A DNA stretch of 64,000 nucleotides from Clostridium_X cadaveris (GTDB taxonomy: Bacteria > Bacillota > Clostridia > Clostridiales > Clostridiaceae): NCBI RefSeq assembly GCF_039521325.1, contig NZ_BAAACD010000024.1, one strand, 5' to 3'. This document shows positions 34,254 through 43,162 of this stretch, piece after piece. How positions within the stretch are numbered: the stretch's first letter is position 1; every line of letters starts with the position of its first letter. Under the pieces are notes generated by a model that did no database searches, was not told the origin of the DNA, and saw only the letters and a program-made list of their open reading frames with translations. The position numbers were made by a program, and so were the translations under genes.

Positions 34254-34677
34254 TTATCTTCTTGGATTTTCAAAAGATGGTGGTGTAGGGTTCAGAGATT
34301 CATGATTAGGCCCAGGAGTAGATAAATTAAAATATAGTTTAGAGTCTTAAGTAACTCCAAAATCTTTATTTGAACCTGTATTTTGAACCTTATTTAAAGC
34401 TTCTCTAAATAAAGCATTATGAGCCTCTTCTCTATTTAGTAAGAAATCAATTGTTGCTCTTACTTCTTTATCTTCTATTTGTCTATATAAATATTCATAA
34501 ACTACTTTAGCTCTCTGCTCAGAAGCTATATTGGATAACAAGTCAGCAACTAAATCCCATGTTACTGTGACATAATCAGATGTCCAAGGTGATCCTGATG
34601 AATTAATTAGAACTGGTGACAAATCACATTGTACATATGTTTGAATTTCACCACTATCAACTTTTTCATTACTGTAT
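34254..34677 (-). pseudogene. Manganese catalase relic (5'-truncated, with nonsense codon)
   Basis: The frame reads SPVLINSSGSPWTSDYVTVT, then LVADLLSNIASEQRAK, EEAHNALFREAL and NTGSNKDFGVT. It then meets TAA where the family has Glu, and continues in the same frame with DSKLYFNLSTPGPNHESLNP up to ENPRR and a stop. This is the C-terminal half of a non-haem manganese catalase. It keeps the later ligands (Glu in SEQRAK, His in EEAH), but the N-terminal ferritin-like helices with the first Glu and Glu/His ligands are missing: an in-frame stop lies just above 34677. It cannot encode an active enzyme. A short 91-aa product from ATG 34622 is conceivable but unlikely to be functional. Confidence 0.85.
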
Positions 34678-34882
34678 TATTTAACTTTCAAATAACGTCT
34701 ATATCTTCTTATCTTATAATTGCGAACTTATTTTATTAATAATATAGAAAAACCTTCTCTTAATTTCAGGTCATTAGCGCATCTTCTATAAACTTAAGTT
34801 ATTTTTTCTTATCTACCCTTCCTATATAAATTGCATATTATAATTTCCATTACACACAATAACTTTGAAAGGATGATATTCT

Positions 34883-35212
34883 ATGAAAAAATATATTTGT
34901 ATATTGTTAATTTTGATAGGATTAACATTTAATCCATTTGTTTCAACGACTGCATTTGCCAAAAATATATTCAATGAAGGCATTTATACATCAAGTGATT
35001 TTAACTTCTCATCTAATGAAACTTATTTTGTGCAGAATATTTCATCAAATAATAGTGCTCATATTACCATTTATAATGAAAATCAACTTATTTTACAAAG
35101 TATCCATCTAAATCCTAAATCAGCTAAATTTGATTTAATTCCTCTTAAACCTAGTTATAGAGTTGTAATAGTTGGAAATGGCAAAATATTCATTGATAAA
35201 GATACCAAATAA
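34883..35212 (+). CDS. Small exported protein of unknown function
   Basis: The 109-aa protein has a clear signal peptide (KKYICILLILIGLTFNPFVS, then TTAFA-KN as a likely cleavage site). The mature part is about 80 residues of Ser/Asn-rich, beta-looking sequence (YFVQNISSNNSAHITIYNEN, then QSIHLNPKSAKFDLIPLKPS). No cysteine occurs in the mature part and no domain is recognised. The ribosome binding site is AAAGGATG, 8 bases before the ATG. It lies between two decayed genes, with its own terminator at 35232, so it may be cargo left from a lost element or an independent gene. Confidence 0.65.
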   Translation: MKKYICILLILIGLTFNPFVSTTAFAKNIFNEGIYTSSDFNFSSNETYFVQNISSNNSAHITIYNENQLILQSIHLNPKSAKFDLIPLKPSYRVVIVGNGKIFIDKDTK

Positions 35213-35231
35213 ATTCTTTTATTATTTTATT

Positions 35232-35273
35232 GTCATATGAGTGTATAATCTTATGTAAGTATCCTCATATGAC
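35232..35273 (+). terminator. Terminator of the small exported protein gene
   Basis: Perfect 10-bp arms GTCATATGAG/CTCATATGAC enclose a 22-base loop, followed by TTTATTT. Confidence 0.75.
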
Positions 35274-35310
35274 TTTATTTAATGCTATTTCAATATAGTG
35301 CTACAATTTA

Positions 35311-35881
35311 TTGTCCTACCCACCATTTCATAACATCCTCAGAAGGTTTATGAATAGAGCTTTAAAGTTGAGATTGATTAAGGAGAACCCTTGTAAATAT
35401 ATAGAACGTCCAAAAAGAGAAAAATTCACTCCGGATATATTAACTCCTAGTGAAATATCTACAATAGTCAATAAGCTAGATTTATCTAATGAATATGATT
35501 ATATGTTTTATATTGCTCTTAGATTAACTCTGGAACTTGGACTTAGACGTGGTGAACTTGAAGGTCTTGAATGGAATAATCTTAAGCTTAGTGAAAACTC
35601 ATTAATTATCAAAAATAATATAATATATAGTAATGGTCATGTATATTTAACTACTCCTAAAACTATTGAGAGTATAAGAGAGTTAGATTTCATGATTTAA
35701 GACATACTAATGCAACCTTGCTTTTGCAACAAGGAGTAAATTCAAAAATAGTCCAAGAAAGATTAGGTCATAAAGATATAGCTACAACTTTAAATATCTA
35801 TTCTCATGTAAATAAAAAAATGCAGAAAGATGCCATTGAAAAGTTGAATAATATTTTGGGTGGCAAATCGGTGGCAAAATA
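35311..35881 (+). pseudogene. Tyrosine integrase relic beside rnpB
   Basis: The frame from about 35311 encodes part of the core-binding domain (MNRALKLRLIKENPCKYIER) and the first half of the catalytic domain, with LELGLRRGELEGLEWNNL and TPKTIESIRELDF, then stops at 35700. A shifted frame directly after resumes with FHDLRHTNATLLLQQGVNSK, LGHKDIATTLNIYSHV and ends LGGKSVAK at 35881. The segment normally joining SIREL to FHDLRHT (about 70 residues) is deleted, and the N-terminus is missing. It is thus a dead integrase with deletion and frameshift, ending about 30 bp from the 3' end of rnpB. That position suggests an element once integrated there. It is not closely similar to the intact integrase at 3635. 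Confidence 0.9.
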
Positions 35882-35912
35882 AAAAAATACTAAGCGTAAA
35901 CCTAGTATTTTC
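35881..35912 (-). terminator. Rho-independent terminator of rnpB
   Basis: AATACTA/TAGTATT arms with a T-run on the - strand directly follow the RNase P RNA. The same stem lies 3' of the integrase relic on the + strand. Confidence 0.8.
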
Positions 35913-35913
35913 A

Positions 35914-36289
35914 ATGCGCGACTAAATCTATAAGCCGAGTTCTGTATTTGACAATCATCTATCTAGGCCTATTGTTACCAATAAGCTCAAGCGACACACC
36001 CGATGGCGGGACGGGCAGCCCCATATGCCATCCTATTCGGTCTTGCTCCAAGTGGGGTTTACATAGCCGCAAAGTCGCCAATGCGCTGGTGAGCTCTTAC
36101 CTCGCCTTTCCATCCTTACCAGTCAGCCGTAACTGCTCTCATTTTAATAAATTAAAAATCTGGCGGTATATCTCTGTTGCACTTTCCTTCAAGTCACCTT
36201 GACTGGGAGTTACCCAGCACCCTGCCCTACGGAGCTCGGACTTTCCTCTCCTAAGTAAACTTAGCAGCGATCATCTGACTTACTCGCAG
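35914..36289 (-). ncRNA. rnpB: RNase P RNA (class A)
   Basis: This is the catalytic RNA of tRNA 5'-end maturation. On the - strand it contains the universal GAGGAAAGTCCGAGCTCC (about 36225-36250), AGGGTGCTGG, the AAGGGTGAAA-equivalent AAGGAAAGTGCAACAGA, CCGCCA, the TAAACCCCAC segment, and at the 3' end ACAGAACTCGGCTTATAG. The ends are set by P1 pairing of TGCG..AGTAAGTC (5') with GACTAAATCT..CGCGCA on the opposite side; each end is uncertain by about 10 bases. The small reading frames crossing this region are chance. It lies between the integrase relic and yqfO. Confidence 0.97.
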
Positions 36290-36336
36290 AACTTATGATA
36301 ACACATAATCGCATTATTTGCAAATCATTTTAGAAT

Positions 36337-36384
36337 TTTAAAATCTATAAGCGAGTCCTATAATTATCAATTATCTATTTTAAA
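36337..36384 (-). repeat. Degenerate copy of the rnpB 3' end, upstream of rnpB
   Basis: AAATCTATAAGC-GAGTCCTATA and the following CAATTATCTAT match the rnpB 3' region at 35922-35962 (AAATCTATAAGCCGAGTTCT and on to CAATCATCTAT) with one gap and several changes. It lies about 50 bp on the 5' side of rnpB. It may be the leftover end of a former second rnpB copy or an old attachment-site duplication. Confidence 0.55.
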
Positions 36385-36386
36385 AA

Positions 36387-37190
36387 TTAATATACTGAAT
36401 ACGGCTCTTTAGATTTCTCTGAAATATATACTTTTAAATCTGGATCCATTCTTTTTAACTCTTCTTGTATATTTTCGAAAAATTTCTTGAATAGAGGCCA
36501 CTCACAGCTGAAATGTGTTATATCTATTATTGACATGCCCATTTCTTTGTAGTCACTTACATAATGATAAGATGTATCTCCAGTTATTATAAGATCTGCT
36601 CCTAAATTTTTAGCTTCTTCAAAATAATCTTGTCCACTGCCATTTATAATTGCAACCTTTGAAATTTTGCTATACATATCTCCAACAACTCTTAAAAAGG
36701 GAGTTTGAAGTTTCATTCTTATATTTCTGCATATTTCTTTTAAAGTCATTTCCTTTTCTAATTCAACTATTCTTCCTATGCCACATCCATCATGGCCCTT
36801 CTTGTCATCTATAATAGTGCTGTTTTCATATCCAAGTAGGTTTACTATTATATCATTTAGTCCTCCTCCTACAGAGTCTAGGTTAGTATGAGCACTATAT
36901 ACATTTATATTATTTTTAATAAGCTCTATTATCTTCTTTCCTTGAAGGGTATCGGTAGTTATGGTTTGAGGTTTTATAAATAAAAGAGGATGGTGTGAAA
37001 ATATTAAATTTGCTCCTTTTTCTTTAGCCTCTTCAATAACATCTAATGTGACATCTAATGCAACCAATATTCCTTTTATATTATCTTCTTTATCACCTAT
37101 AGCCAATCCAACACTGTCATAACTTTCTTTAAGCTCTACTGGGGCTATTCCTTCTATATATGATGCAAATTCTTTAACAATTAAAGCCAT
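36387..37190 (-). CDS. yqfO: Nif3-like dinuclear metal centre protein (YqfO)
   Basis: This 267-aa protein of the NIF3/DUF34 family has LIFSHHPLLF (His-His metal ligands) near residue 63, SAHTNLD near 99 and the late HFSCEWPLF site, with IITGDTSYH between. Family members form hexameric toroids with a two-metal site and are suggested to be cyclohydrolases or metal chaperones; the function is not settled. The clostridial form is shorter than Bacillus YqfO because it lacks the PII-like insert. It overlaps trmK by 10 bases, so they are co-translated. Confidence 0.93.
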   Translation of the reverse strand: MALIVKEFASYIEGIAPVELKESYDSVGLAIGDKEDNIKGILVALDVTLDVIEEAKEKGANLIFSHHPLLFIKPQTITTDTLQGKKIIELIKNNINVYSAHTNLDSVGGGLNDIIVNLLGYENSTIIDDKKGHDGCGIGRIVELEKEMTLKEICRNIRMKLQTPFLRVVGDMYSKISKVAIINGSGQDYFEEAKNLGADLIITGDTSYHYVSDYKEMGMSIIDITHFSCEWPLFKKFFENIQEELKRMDPDLKVYISEKSKEPYSVY

Positions 37191-37873
37191 GTTGTCAACT
37201 CCTCTAATTCTTTGATTTTTCTTTCAACCTTTTTCTTTTTTTCTAAAGCATTTTCAGTTACATCCTGAATTTTTGATAGTATCTTTTTATTGTTATCTAT
37301 CTTTTCCATTAAATAATCTTTCATATGCACATTTCCACTTTTTAATAAAGATGAACTTACTTCATAGTATATCTCTGATATAGAAACAGGAGATTTCCCT
37401 TCAAATTTTACTTTCATAACTTCATAATAAATTCCTTCGTCTAAACATAAATCCTCTTCTAATATGGTTATTCCTTCTTCATAAAGAAATTTTCTTAATA
37501 CTTCTGGATTTTGACTTGGTTGAAGAACCGCAAAATCTAGTTCTTTAAATATATCATAACTTTGTAATATTATATCTCTTATTAAATTTCCGCCCATACC
37601 AGCAATTACAGCCCCTTGAACTTCACCCTTTTTTACCGTTGTAAGTCCAGGTCCAAGTCGACATTCAACCTTATCCTTCATTCCATACAATGATACATTT
37701 TTCTTAGCTTTATCCACAGGTCCTCTATTTATATCAGAGGCAATAGCTTTATCACATAAAGCTTTCTCTGTTAGGTATATGGGTATATATCCATGATCTG
37801 TTCCAACATCAACTATTGCATGACATTTATCTACTAAATTACTTATCGTCTTTAATCTTATGCTTAATTCCAT
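37181..37873 (-). CDS. trmK: tRNA (adenine(22)-N(1))-methyltransferase TrmK
   Basis: The 230-aa SAM-dependent methyltransferase (YqfN) modifies A22 of tRNA. Motif I is VDVGTDHGYIPIYL at residue about 20, followed by the DIN acidic motif and GAVIAGMGGNLI with the catalytic-loop pattern. A helical C-terminal coiled part (about 175-230) helps bind tRNA. It sits between rpoD and yqfO as in many Firmicutes. Confidence 0.93.
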   Translation of the reverse strand: MELSIRLKTISNLVDKCHAIVDVGTDHGYIPIYLTEKALCDKAIASDINRGPVDKAKKNVSLYGMKDKVECRLGPGLTTVKKGEVQGAVIAGMGGNLIRDIILQSYDIFKELDFAVLQPSQNPEVLRKFLYEEGITILEEDLCLDEGIYYEVMKVKFEGKSPVSISEIYYEVSSSLLKSGNVHMKDYLMEKIDNNKKILSKIQDVTENALEKKKKVERKIKELEELTTWL

Positions 37874-37899
37874 AATTTCTCCTTTAATCTCTATAAATT

Positions 37900-38787
37900 T
37901 TATGCAAATGCCACTAAAACCTTTATCTGCATAAATAAAAATGCTAAAGCAGATATAAGCGATATATAGATATATTTATATGCAGACTCCTTATCGTACT
38001 TTGCACAGAAGCGAGATGCATAATACATACATAATAATACTATCATATTAAATACACCATAAGTCATCTGTCTAAATACAAATATCTTTCCTGTAGTAAA
38101 TGCAATAACCTCAAAATTTGCATTGAAACTTACAGGCATCATTGCAGGAAGCTTGTTCATTAAATAAAACATAAAAGGATTAATTGTCATAAATATTATA
38201 ATTGCTGATGCTAGAACAAATGGTATAATAAATTTTTTCTCTTTATATAAATGTACATTCTTGTTTTTTACAACTTCAAAAGTTTTAAGCTCTTTACCAT
38301 GATTAATTAGCATTTCCTCAAACTTATCTATTCTTTTAGGGCTTATTCCATAGCCGATATCTTTAGTCTTTATATATAGAACCTCTCTGCAAGAAGGTGT
38401 ATACATATAGGTAATGCCTACATTTTCAATAAGTCCCTTACCAAAAGCAAATTTTGATGTTCCTATACCAGAAAGCTTAGTTCCCTCTATAGCACCATTT
38501 TGTTTTCCATATCCTAAGATCTCATTCATAGGAATTTTAACTTTTCTAAAAGGCATAATAGTGTTTATTTCTATCATATCATCGTAAACTCTATATTCTA
38601 AAGTTAAATCCATTATAAAATAATAAAGACAATAAAGCGTAAAGCATACTATAAAAACCCCTATTAAATTTAAAATAATATAAGAATCTAAAAACTGCAT
38701 CAAAAGTAATGCTAATCCATCAACTATGAATATACTTAGAAAAAGATAAATCGCTCCTCTTCCTCTTTCCGGTTTATAAATTTTCAT
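37900..38787 (-). CDS. Membrane protein with bacterial PH-like domain
   Basis: The 295-aa protein has two N-terminal helices (about 12-60), then a soluble segment of about 120 residues with the beta pattern of a bacterial PH domain (MIEINTIMPFRKVKIPMNEI). Three further helices follow from about 185. The function is unknown. The ATG at 38787 is preceded by GAGGTG; the in-frame GTG used by a longer reading lies within that site. It interrupts the usual rpoD-trmK neighbourhood, is on the same strand, and follows the rpoD terminator. Confidence 0.65.
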   Translation of the reverse strand: MKIYKPERGRGAIYLFLSIFIVDGLALLLMQFLDSYIILNLIGVFIVCFTLYCLYYFIMDLTLEYRVYDDMIEINTIMPFRKVKIPMNEILGYGKQNGAIEGTKLSGIGTSKFAFGKGLIENVGITYMYTPSCREVLYIKTKDIGYGISPKRIDKFEEMLINHGKELKTFEVVKNKNVHLYKEKKFIIPFVLASAIIIFMTINPFMFYLMNKLPAMMPVSFNANFEVIAFTTGKIFVFRQMTYGVFNMIVLLCMYYASRFCAKYDKESAYKYIYISLISALAFLFMQIKVLVAFA

Positions 38788-38849
38788 TAAAGTCACCTCT
38801 ATTCAATCAAATAAGTTCTCACTTTTATATTATACTATTATAAAGAAAG

Positions 38850-38872
38850 AAAAAAAGCACCAAATAGGTGCT
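38850..38872 (-). terminator. Rho-independent terminator of rpoD
   Basis: AGCACC/GGTGCT arms (6 bp, 5-base loop) with TTTTTTT, overlapping the rpoD stop. Confidence 0.8.
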
Positions 38873-39935
38873 AATCTAAATAATCTTTTAATTTTTTACT
38901 TCTGCTTGGATGTCTAAGTTTTCTAAGAGCTTTTGCTTCTATCTGTCTAATTCTCTCTCTAGTTACGTTAAATTCTTTACCAACTTCTTCAAGAGTTCTA
39001 GCTCTTCCATCATCTAATCCAAATCTTAATCTTAATACTTTTTCTTCTCTTGGAGTTAAAGTATCTAGCACATTGATTAGCTGTTCTTTTAGCATAGTGA
39101 ATGCTGCAGCTTCTGCTGGTGCTGGTGCTTCGTCATCTGGTATAAAATCACCAAGATGGCTATCTTCCTCTTCTCCTATTGGAGTTTCTAAAGATACTGG
39201 TTCTTGAGCTATTTTCATTATTTCTCTTACCTTGTCTACAGGCATTTCCATTATCTTTGCTACTTCTTCAGGAAGCGGTTGTCTTCCCAGCTCTTGTAAA
39301 AGCTGTCTTTCTATTCTTATTAATTTGTTTATAGTTTCTACCATATGAACAGGAATTCTTATAGTTCTTGCTTGATCAGCTATAGCTCTTGTTATTGCCT
39401 GCCTTATCCACCATGTTGCATAAGTAGAGAATTTATATCCTTTTCTATAATCAAATTTCTCAACGGCTTTTATAAGACCTAAATTACCTTCTTGTATAAG
39501 ATCTAGAAAAAGCATACCTCTTCCTACGTATCTCTTTGCAATACTTACTACTAGTCTTAGATTGGCTTCTGCAAGCTTTTTCTTTGCCCACTGGTCTCCT
39601 TCCTCTATCCTTTGTGCAAGATTAATTTCTTCTTCTGAGGATAAAAGTGGAACTTTCCCTATTTCTTTTAAATACATTCTTACTGGGTCATCTATTGCTA
39701 TACCTTCTGGTATTGAAAGATCTAATTCACCCTCTGCAGGAGCCTCTTCTTGTATGTCTCCTATAACTTCTACACCCATAGATTCTAGTACTTCATAAAT
39801 TTTTTCTATTTGTTCTGGTGCAAGCTCTACGTCATCAAGTTCATCCATTATTTCTTTATAGGTTAAGCTTCCTGATTTCTTTCCTTTATCTATAAGCTTT
39901 TTAACTATATTCATTTTGGCATTTTTATCCTTCAT
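38871..39935 (-). CDS. rpoD: Primary sigma factor SigA
   Basis: This housekeeping sigma-70 factor has 354 aa. It has region 1.1, region 1.2 (DPVRMYLKEIGKVPLL), region 2 (GNLGLIKAVEKFDYRKGYKF and FSTYATWWIRQAITRA), region 3, and region 4 with LRFGLDDGRARTLEEVGKEF and the VTRERIRQIEAKALRKLRHP helix-turn-helix. It lacks the long non-conserved insert of proteobacterial forms, as expected in Firmicutes. The start is ATG 39935 behind AAGGAGG; the longer frame begins before this site. It is in an operon with dnaG, 39 bases upstream. Confidence 0.98.
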   Translation of the reverse strand: MKDKNAKMNIVKKLIDKGKKSGSLTYKEIMDELDDVELAPEQIEKIYEVLESMGVEVIGDIQEEAPAEGELDLSIPEGIAIDDPVRMYLKEIGKVPLLSSEEEINLAQRIEEGDQWAKKKLAEANLRLVVSIAKRYVGRGMLFLDLIQEGNLGLIKAVEKFDYRKGYKFSTYATWWIRQAITRAIADQARTIRIPVHMVETINKLIRIERQLLQELGRQPLPEEVAKIMEMPVDKVREIMKIAQEPVSLETPIGEEEDSHLGDFIPDDEAPAPAEAAAFTMLKEQLINVLDTLTPREEKVLRLRFGLDDGRARTLEEVGKEFNVTRERIRQIEAKALRKLRHPSRSKKLKDYLD

Positions 39936-39974
39936 GTTCTTGCCTCCTTCCGTCATAAGCTTCTAATCCCCTTC

Positions 39975-41738
39975 CTAACTCTTTTTCTGAAGATCCTTAA
40001 GTTTTGATGCATACTTTAATGCTTCTTCAAATTTTCCAGATTCCTCAAGTTCTTTTATAATTTTTATAAGATTTTTTTTATCATTTTGAGATCTAAAATT
40101 ATTTATCTCATTTATATAGTCGTCTATCAAAGACATGATTTGATCTTCTTCACAAATAATAATAGTGTCATTTATATTAACCCATTCTTTAATTATGTCA
40201 GTATTACTATTACATTTATTTTCTATATATGATTCTTTTTCTTTTAAATCCTTTTTGTCTCCACATTCTACTATAAGATTAAATATAAATCTATGAGCTT
40301 CCATTACAAAATCTGATTCATTGATATTTGAACATATATAGTCATAGCAATTTGAATTATTTCTAACCAGAAGTTTTAGTAGGCTACGTTCTGCCTTTAT
40401 ATATGCGGGTTCTACATATAATTTTTGTCTAAATCCTTCAGTTGTATTCATATTTTCGTAACTAGATGTAGCTTTTTGAATATTTTCATTCAATAAATCA
40501 TAGATAGCATTCTCTCCTATTCCACTTTCCTCTGAAATTTTCTTGATATATACATCTTTTTCTATACTATCCAAGCTAGTAAGAATATCTGTAACTTTTT
40601 TAACATATGATATAACCATATCTCTATTTTTAAAGTTTACACCTTCTTTAGCTTTGTTTAGTCTATAATCAATTAGAGGTAATGCTAAATCCATTAATTT
40701 TTGAAAAGCTTCTTTTCCATTGTTTCGTATAAATTCATCAGGGTCTTTTCCATTTGGTACTGTAAGAACTCTAACATCAAAGCCATTAGACTTTAGTATT
40801 TCCAGCCCTCTCATCGTAGCCATCTGTCCCGCCAAATCCGCATCATAAGATATTATAACCTTATCTGCATACCTTTTTAAAAGCCGAGCCTGGTTCACCG
40901 TAAGAGCTGTTCCTAGTGAAGCTACTGCATTAGTTATTCCATGCTGATGAAGAGAAATCACATCCATATACCCTTCTACTATTATAAAAGTTCTAGTATT
41001 GCTATTTTTAATAGCAAAATTTAATCCGTATAGATTAGTTCCCTTATTGAAGATCAAAGTTTCAGGAGAATTTAAGTATTTAGGTTTTGAGTCATCTAAA
41101 ACTCTTCCTCCAAATCCTATCACTCTTCCCTTGTAATCAAAAACTGGAAACATTACACGATTTCTAAATCTGTCGTATACAGTTCCCTTTTCGCTTTTTA
41201 AAACCAACCCCGCTTCTAATAATAATTCTTCCCCATATTTTCTACGAAATACTTGCAGTACACTATTCCAACTATTTAAAGAATATCCAAGTCCAAATCT
41301 TCTTATAGTCTTCTCATCTATGCCTCTAATGTTAAAATAGTTTTTACCAGTTTCGTATTTGTATAGATTATTAAAAAAGAATCTAGCCACTTCCTTATTT
41401 AAATTATATAAAATCTCCTTTTTGTCATGGAGCTTCTTAGAAGAGCCTTTTTCTTCTATTGTTATATTTGCTCTATCTGCCAAATATTTTACAGCATCTA
41501 TATAACTCATATTTTTGTATTTCATAATAAATGAAAAAACATTGCCGGCTTCCCCGCAACCAAAGCATTTGAAAATTTGTTTATCGCTAGATACACTAAA
41601 AGAAGGTGTTTTCTCACGATGAAACGGACATAGACCTATATAATTTCTTCCGCTTCTTTTAAGTTTTACTACTTCTGAAATTACATCCACTATGTCATTT
41701 TGTTCCTTAATTTTCTCAATTATATGTTCTGGTATCAA
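39975..41738 (-). CDS. dnaG: DNA primase DnaG
   Basis: The 587-aa protein synthesises RNA primers for replication. A CHC2 zinc finger (CPFHREKTPSFSVS, then FKCFGCGEAGN) occupies about 1-95. The TOPRIM catalytic core (about 255-340) has IIVEGYMDV and SYDADLAGQ. A C-terminal helicase-interaction domain ends the protein. I place the start at TTG 41738, encoding MIPEHIIEKIKEQNDIVDVI, because AGGTGG lies 9 bases upstream and family members start here; an ATG 14 codons earlier has no such site. It is first in the dnaG-rpoD operon. Confidence 0.97.
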   Translation of the reverse strand: MIPEHIIEKIKEQNDIVDVISEVVKLKRSGRNYIGLCPFHREKTPSFSVSSDKQIFKCFGCGEAGNVFSFIMKYKNMSYIDAVKYLADRANITIEEKGSSKKLHDKKEILYNLNKEVARFFFNNLYKYETGKNYFNIRGIDEKTIRRFGLGYSLNSWNSVLQVFRRKYGEELLLEAGLVLKSEKGTVYDRFRNRVMFPVFDYKGRVIGFGGRVLDDSKPKYLNSPETLIFNKGTNLYGLNFAIKNSNTRTFIIVEGYMDVISLHQHGITNAVASLGTALTVNQARLLKRYADKVIISYDADLAGQMATMRGLEILKSNGFDVRVLTVPNGKDPDEFIRNNGKEAFQKLMDLALPLIDYRLNKAKEGVNFKNRDMVISYVKKVTDILTSLDSIEKDVYIKKISEESGIGENAIYDLLNENIQKATSSYENMNTTEGFRQKLYVEPAYIKAERSLLKLLVRNNSNCYDYICSNINESDFVMEAHRFIFNLIVECGDKKDLKEKESYIENKCNSNTDIIKEWVNINDTIIICEEDQIMSLIDDYINEINNFRSQNDKKNLIKIIKELEESGKFEEALKYASKLKDLQKKS

Positions 41739-41976
41739 TGATACTTCCCACCTAACTTTTAATTGATAAAAGTCCAACAAAGAATATTATATTCGACACA
41801 AATAATGATTTTCCTTCTTATTTTTAACTTTTCATATAAATTTTTATAAAATTCTTCTTATATTTGACCTTTACTCTATATATATTCTTTGTAAAAACAG
41901 TTTTTCCTTCTATTCAGTACTATTTTTCTCTTTGGTTATTTTACCCACAACCTTAATAATATTATTCCTTATTATA

Positions 41977-43005
41977 TTAAAAGATAACAATCTTTGGCAT
42001 GTATATGTTATTGAATACATATATACAATAATCATCCGTCATACCTGATATGTAATCTGAAACTCCTCTACATATTCCATCATTATAGGCTATTTCTTGA
42101 TATAGTTTCGGCATTTTTTCTGGATGATTTTTATAATACTCAAATACTTTTTTTAAAACAAATTTAGCCTTATCTCTTTCTTCACTAAGAACATTCCCGA
42201 GATATATCCTTTCAAACATAAAATTCCTAAGGGAAGTCAGAGCATTTCCTATATCTTCGCTTAATTCTATTTTTAAAACACCTTGTTGTATATTGTTTTT
42301 GCTCGTTTTTATACAGTCCTTTACTAATGTGTCAATTCTCTTGCTGTTAGTATCTCCAAGAAGGTTAATTATATTTTGGGGCAATTCTTCCTCTTTTAGA
42401 AGTCCCGCTCTTATAGAATCATCGATATCATGATTGACATAAGCAATTTTATCGCTAAACTTCACTATCTGTCCTTCTAAAGTATACGCAGTTTTATTAC
42501 CTTTGCTAAATCCACTATGATAAAGAACCCCATCTAAAACCTCCTCAGTCAAGTTCAATCCTCTTCCATCTTTCTCTATATATTTGACTACTCTTATACT
42601 ATTTTCATTGTGTTTAAATCCGTTAGGAAGAATCTCATTTAGAACCTCTTCACCACTATGAGCAAAAGCCACATGCCCAATATCATGACATAAGGCTACA
42701 GCTTCTACTAAAGTTTCATTGAGTCTCAAAGACTTTCCTATAGTTCTTCCTATCTGAGAAACTTCTAGTGTATGTGTAAGTCTTGTTCTATAATGGTCAC
42801 TAGATGTTTTTATAAATACTTGAGTTTTATGTTTTAATCTTCTAAAAGCTTTACTGTGAATTATCCTGTCTCTATCAACCATAAAACACGTTCTTATCTC
42901 ATCCTCTTTTTCATAGGATGCTCTTCCTTTAGAATCTTTACACTTGCAGGCCTCTTTAATAAAAATCATATCTTCATAATCTTCAATTTCTTTTCTTATT
43001 TCCAT
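41977..43005 (-). CDS. dgt: Deoxyguanosinetriphosphate triphosphohydrolase-like protein
   Basis: The 342-aa HD-domain enzyme releases triphosphate from dNTPs. HD motifs: RTRLTHTLEVSQIGRTI (His), ALCHDIGHVAFAHSGE (His-Asp) and the later VNHDIDD (Asp). The short Firmicute form lacks extra domains. The ATG at 43005 follows AGAGGTG; the longer GTG start is inside this site. It lies upstream of dnaG, on the same strand and about 240 bp away, as often seen in clostridia, and may influence dNTP balance at replication. Confidence 0.94.
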   Translation of the reverse strand: MEIRKEIEDYEDMIFIKEACKCKDSKGRASYEKEDEIRTCFMVDRDRIIHSKAFRRLKHKTQVFIKTSSDHYRTRLTHTLEVSQIGRTIGKSLRLNETLVEAVALCHDIGHVAFAHSGEEVLNEILPNGFKHNENSIRVVKYIEKDGRGLNLTEEVLDGVLYHSGFSKGNKTAYTLEGQIVKFSDKIAYVNHDIDDSIRAGLLKEEELPQNIINLLGDTNSKRIDTLVKDCIKTSKNNIQQGVLKIELSEDIGNALTSLRNFMFERIYLGNVLSEERDKAKFVLKKVFEYYKNHPEKMPKLYQEIAYNDGICRGVSDYISGMTDDYCIYVFNNIYMPKIVIF

Positions 43006-43162
43006 AAAACTCACCTCTTTGTATACTTCTATAAATCATCCTAAATTTCCTTTAAGGTTGTTATAGGAATAAACTCTAATATATAAATCATATATTAGTA
43101 TGTATATATTTATTATTTGATTAATATGATTATAGTAAGATTAATTTTAAAGGAGTGTTATA

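Noticed and set aside
34044..34325. A 93-codon + strand reading frame
   Set aside because: It runs antisense through the catalase relic, has no ribosome binding site and no recognisable protein pattern.
35948..36202. An 84-codon reading frame across rnpB
   Set aside because: The sequence is RNase P RNA on the other strand; the frame is chance in this GC-richer RNA gene.
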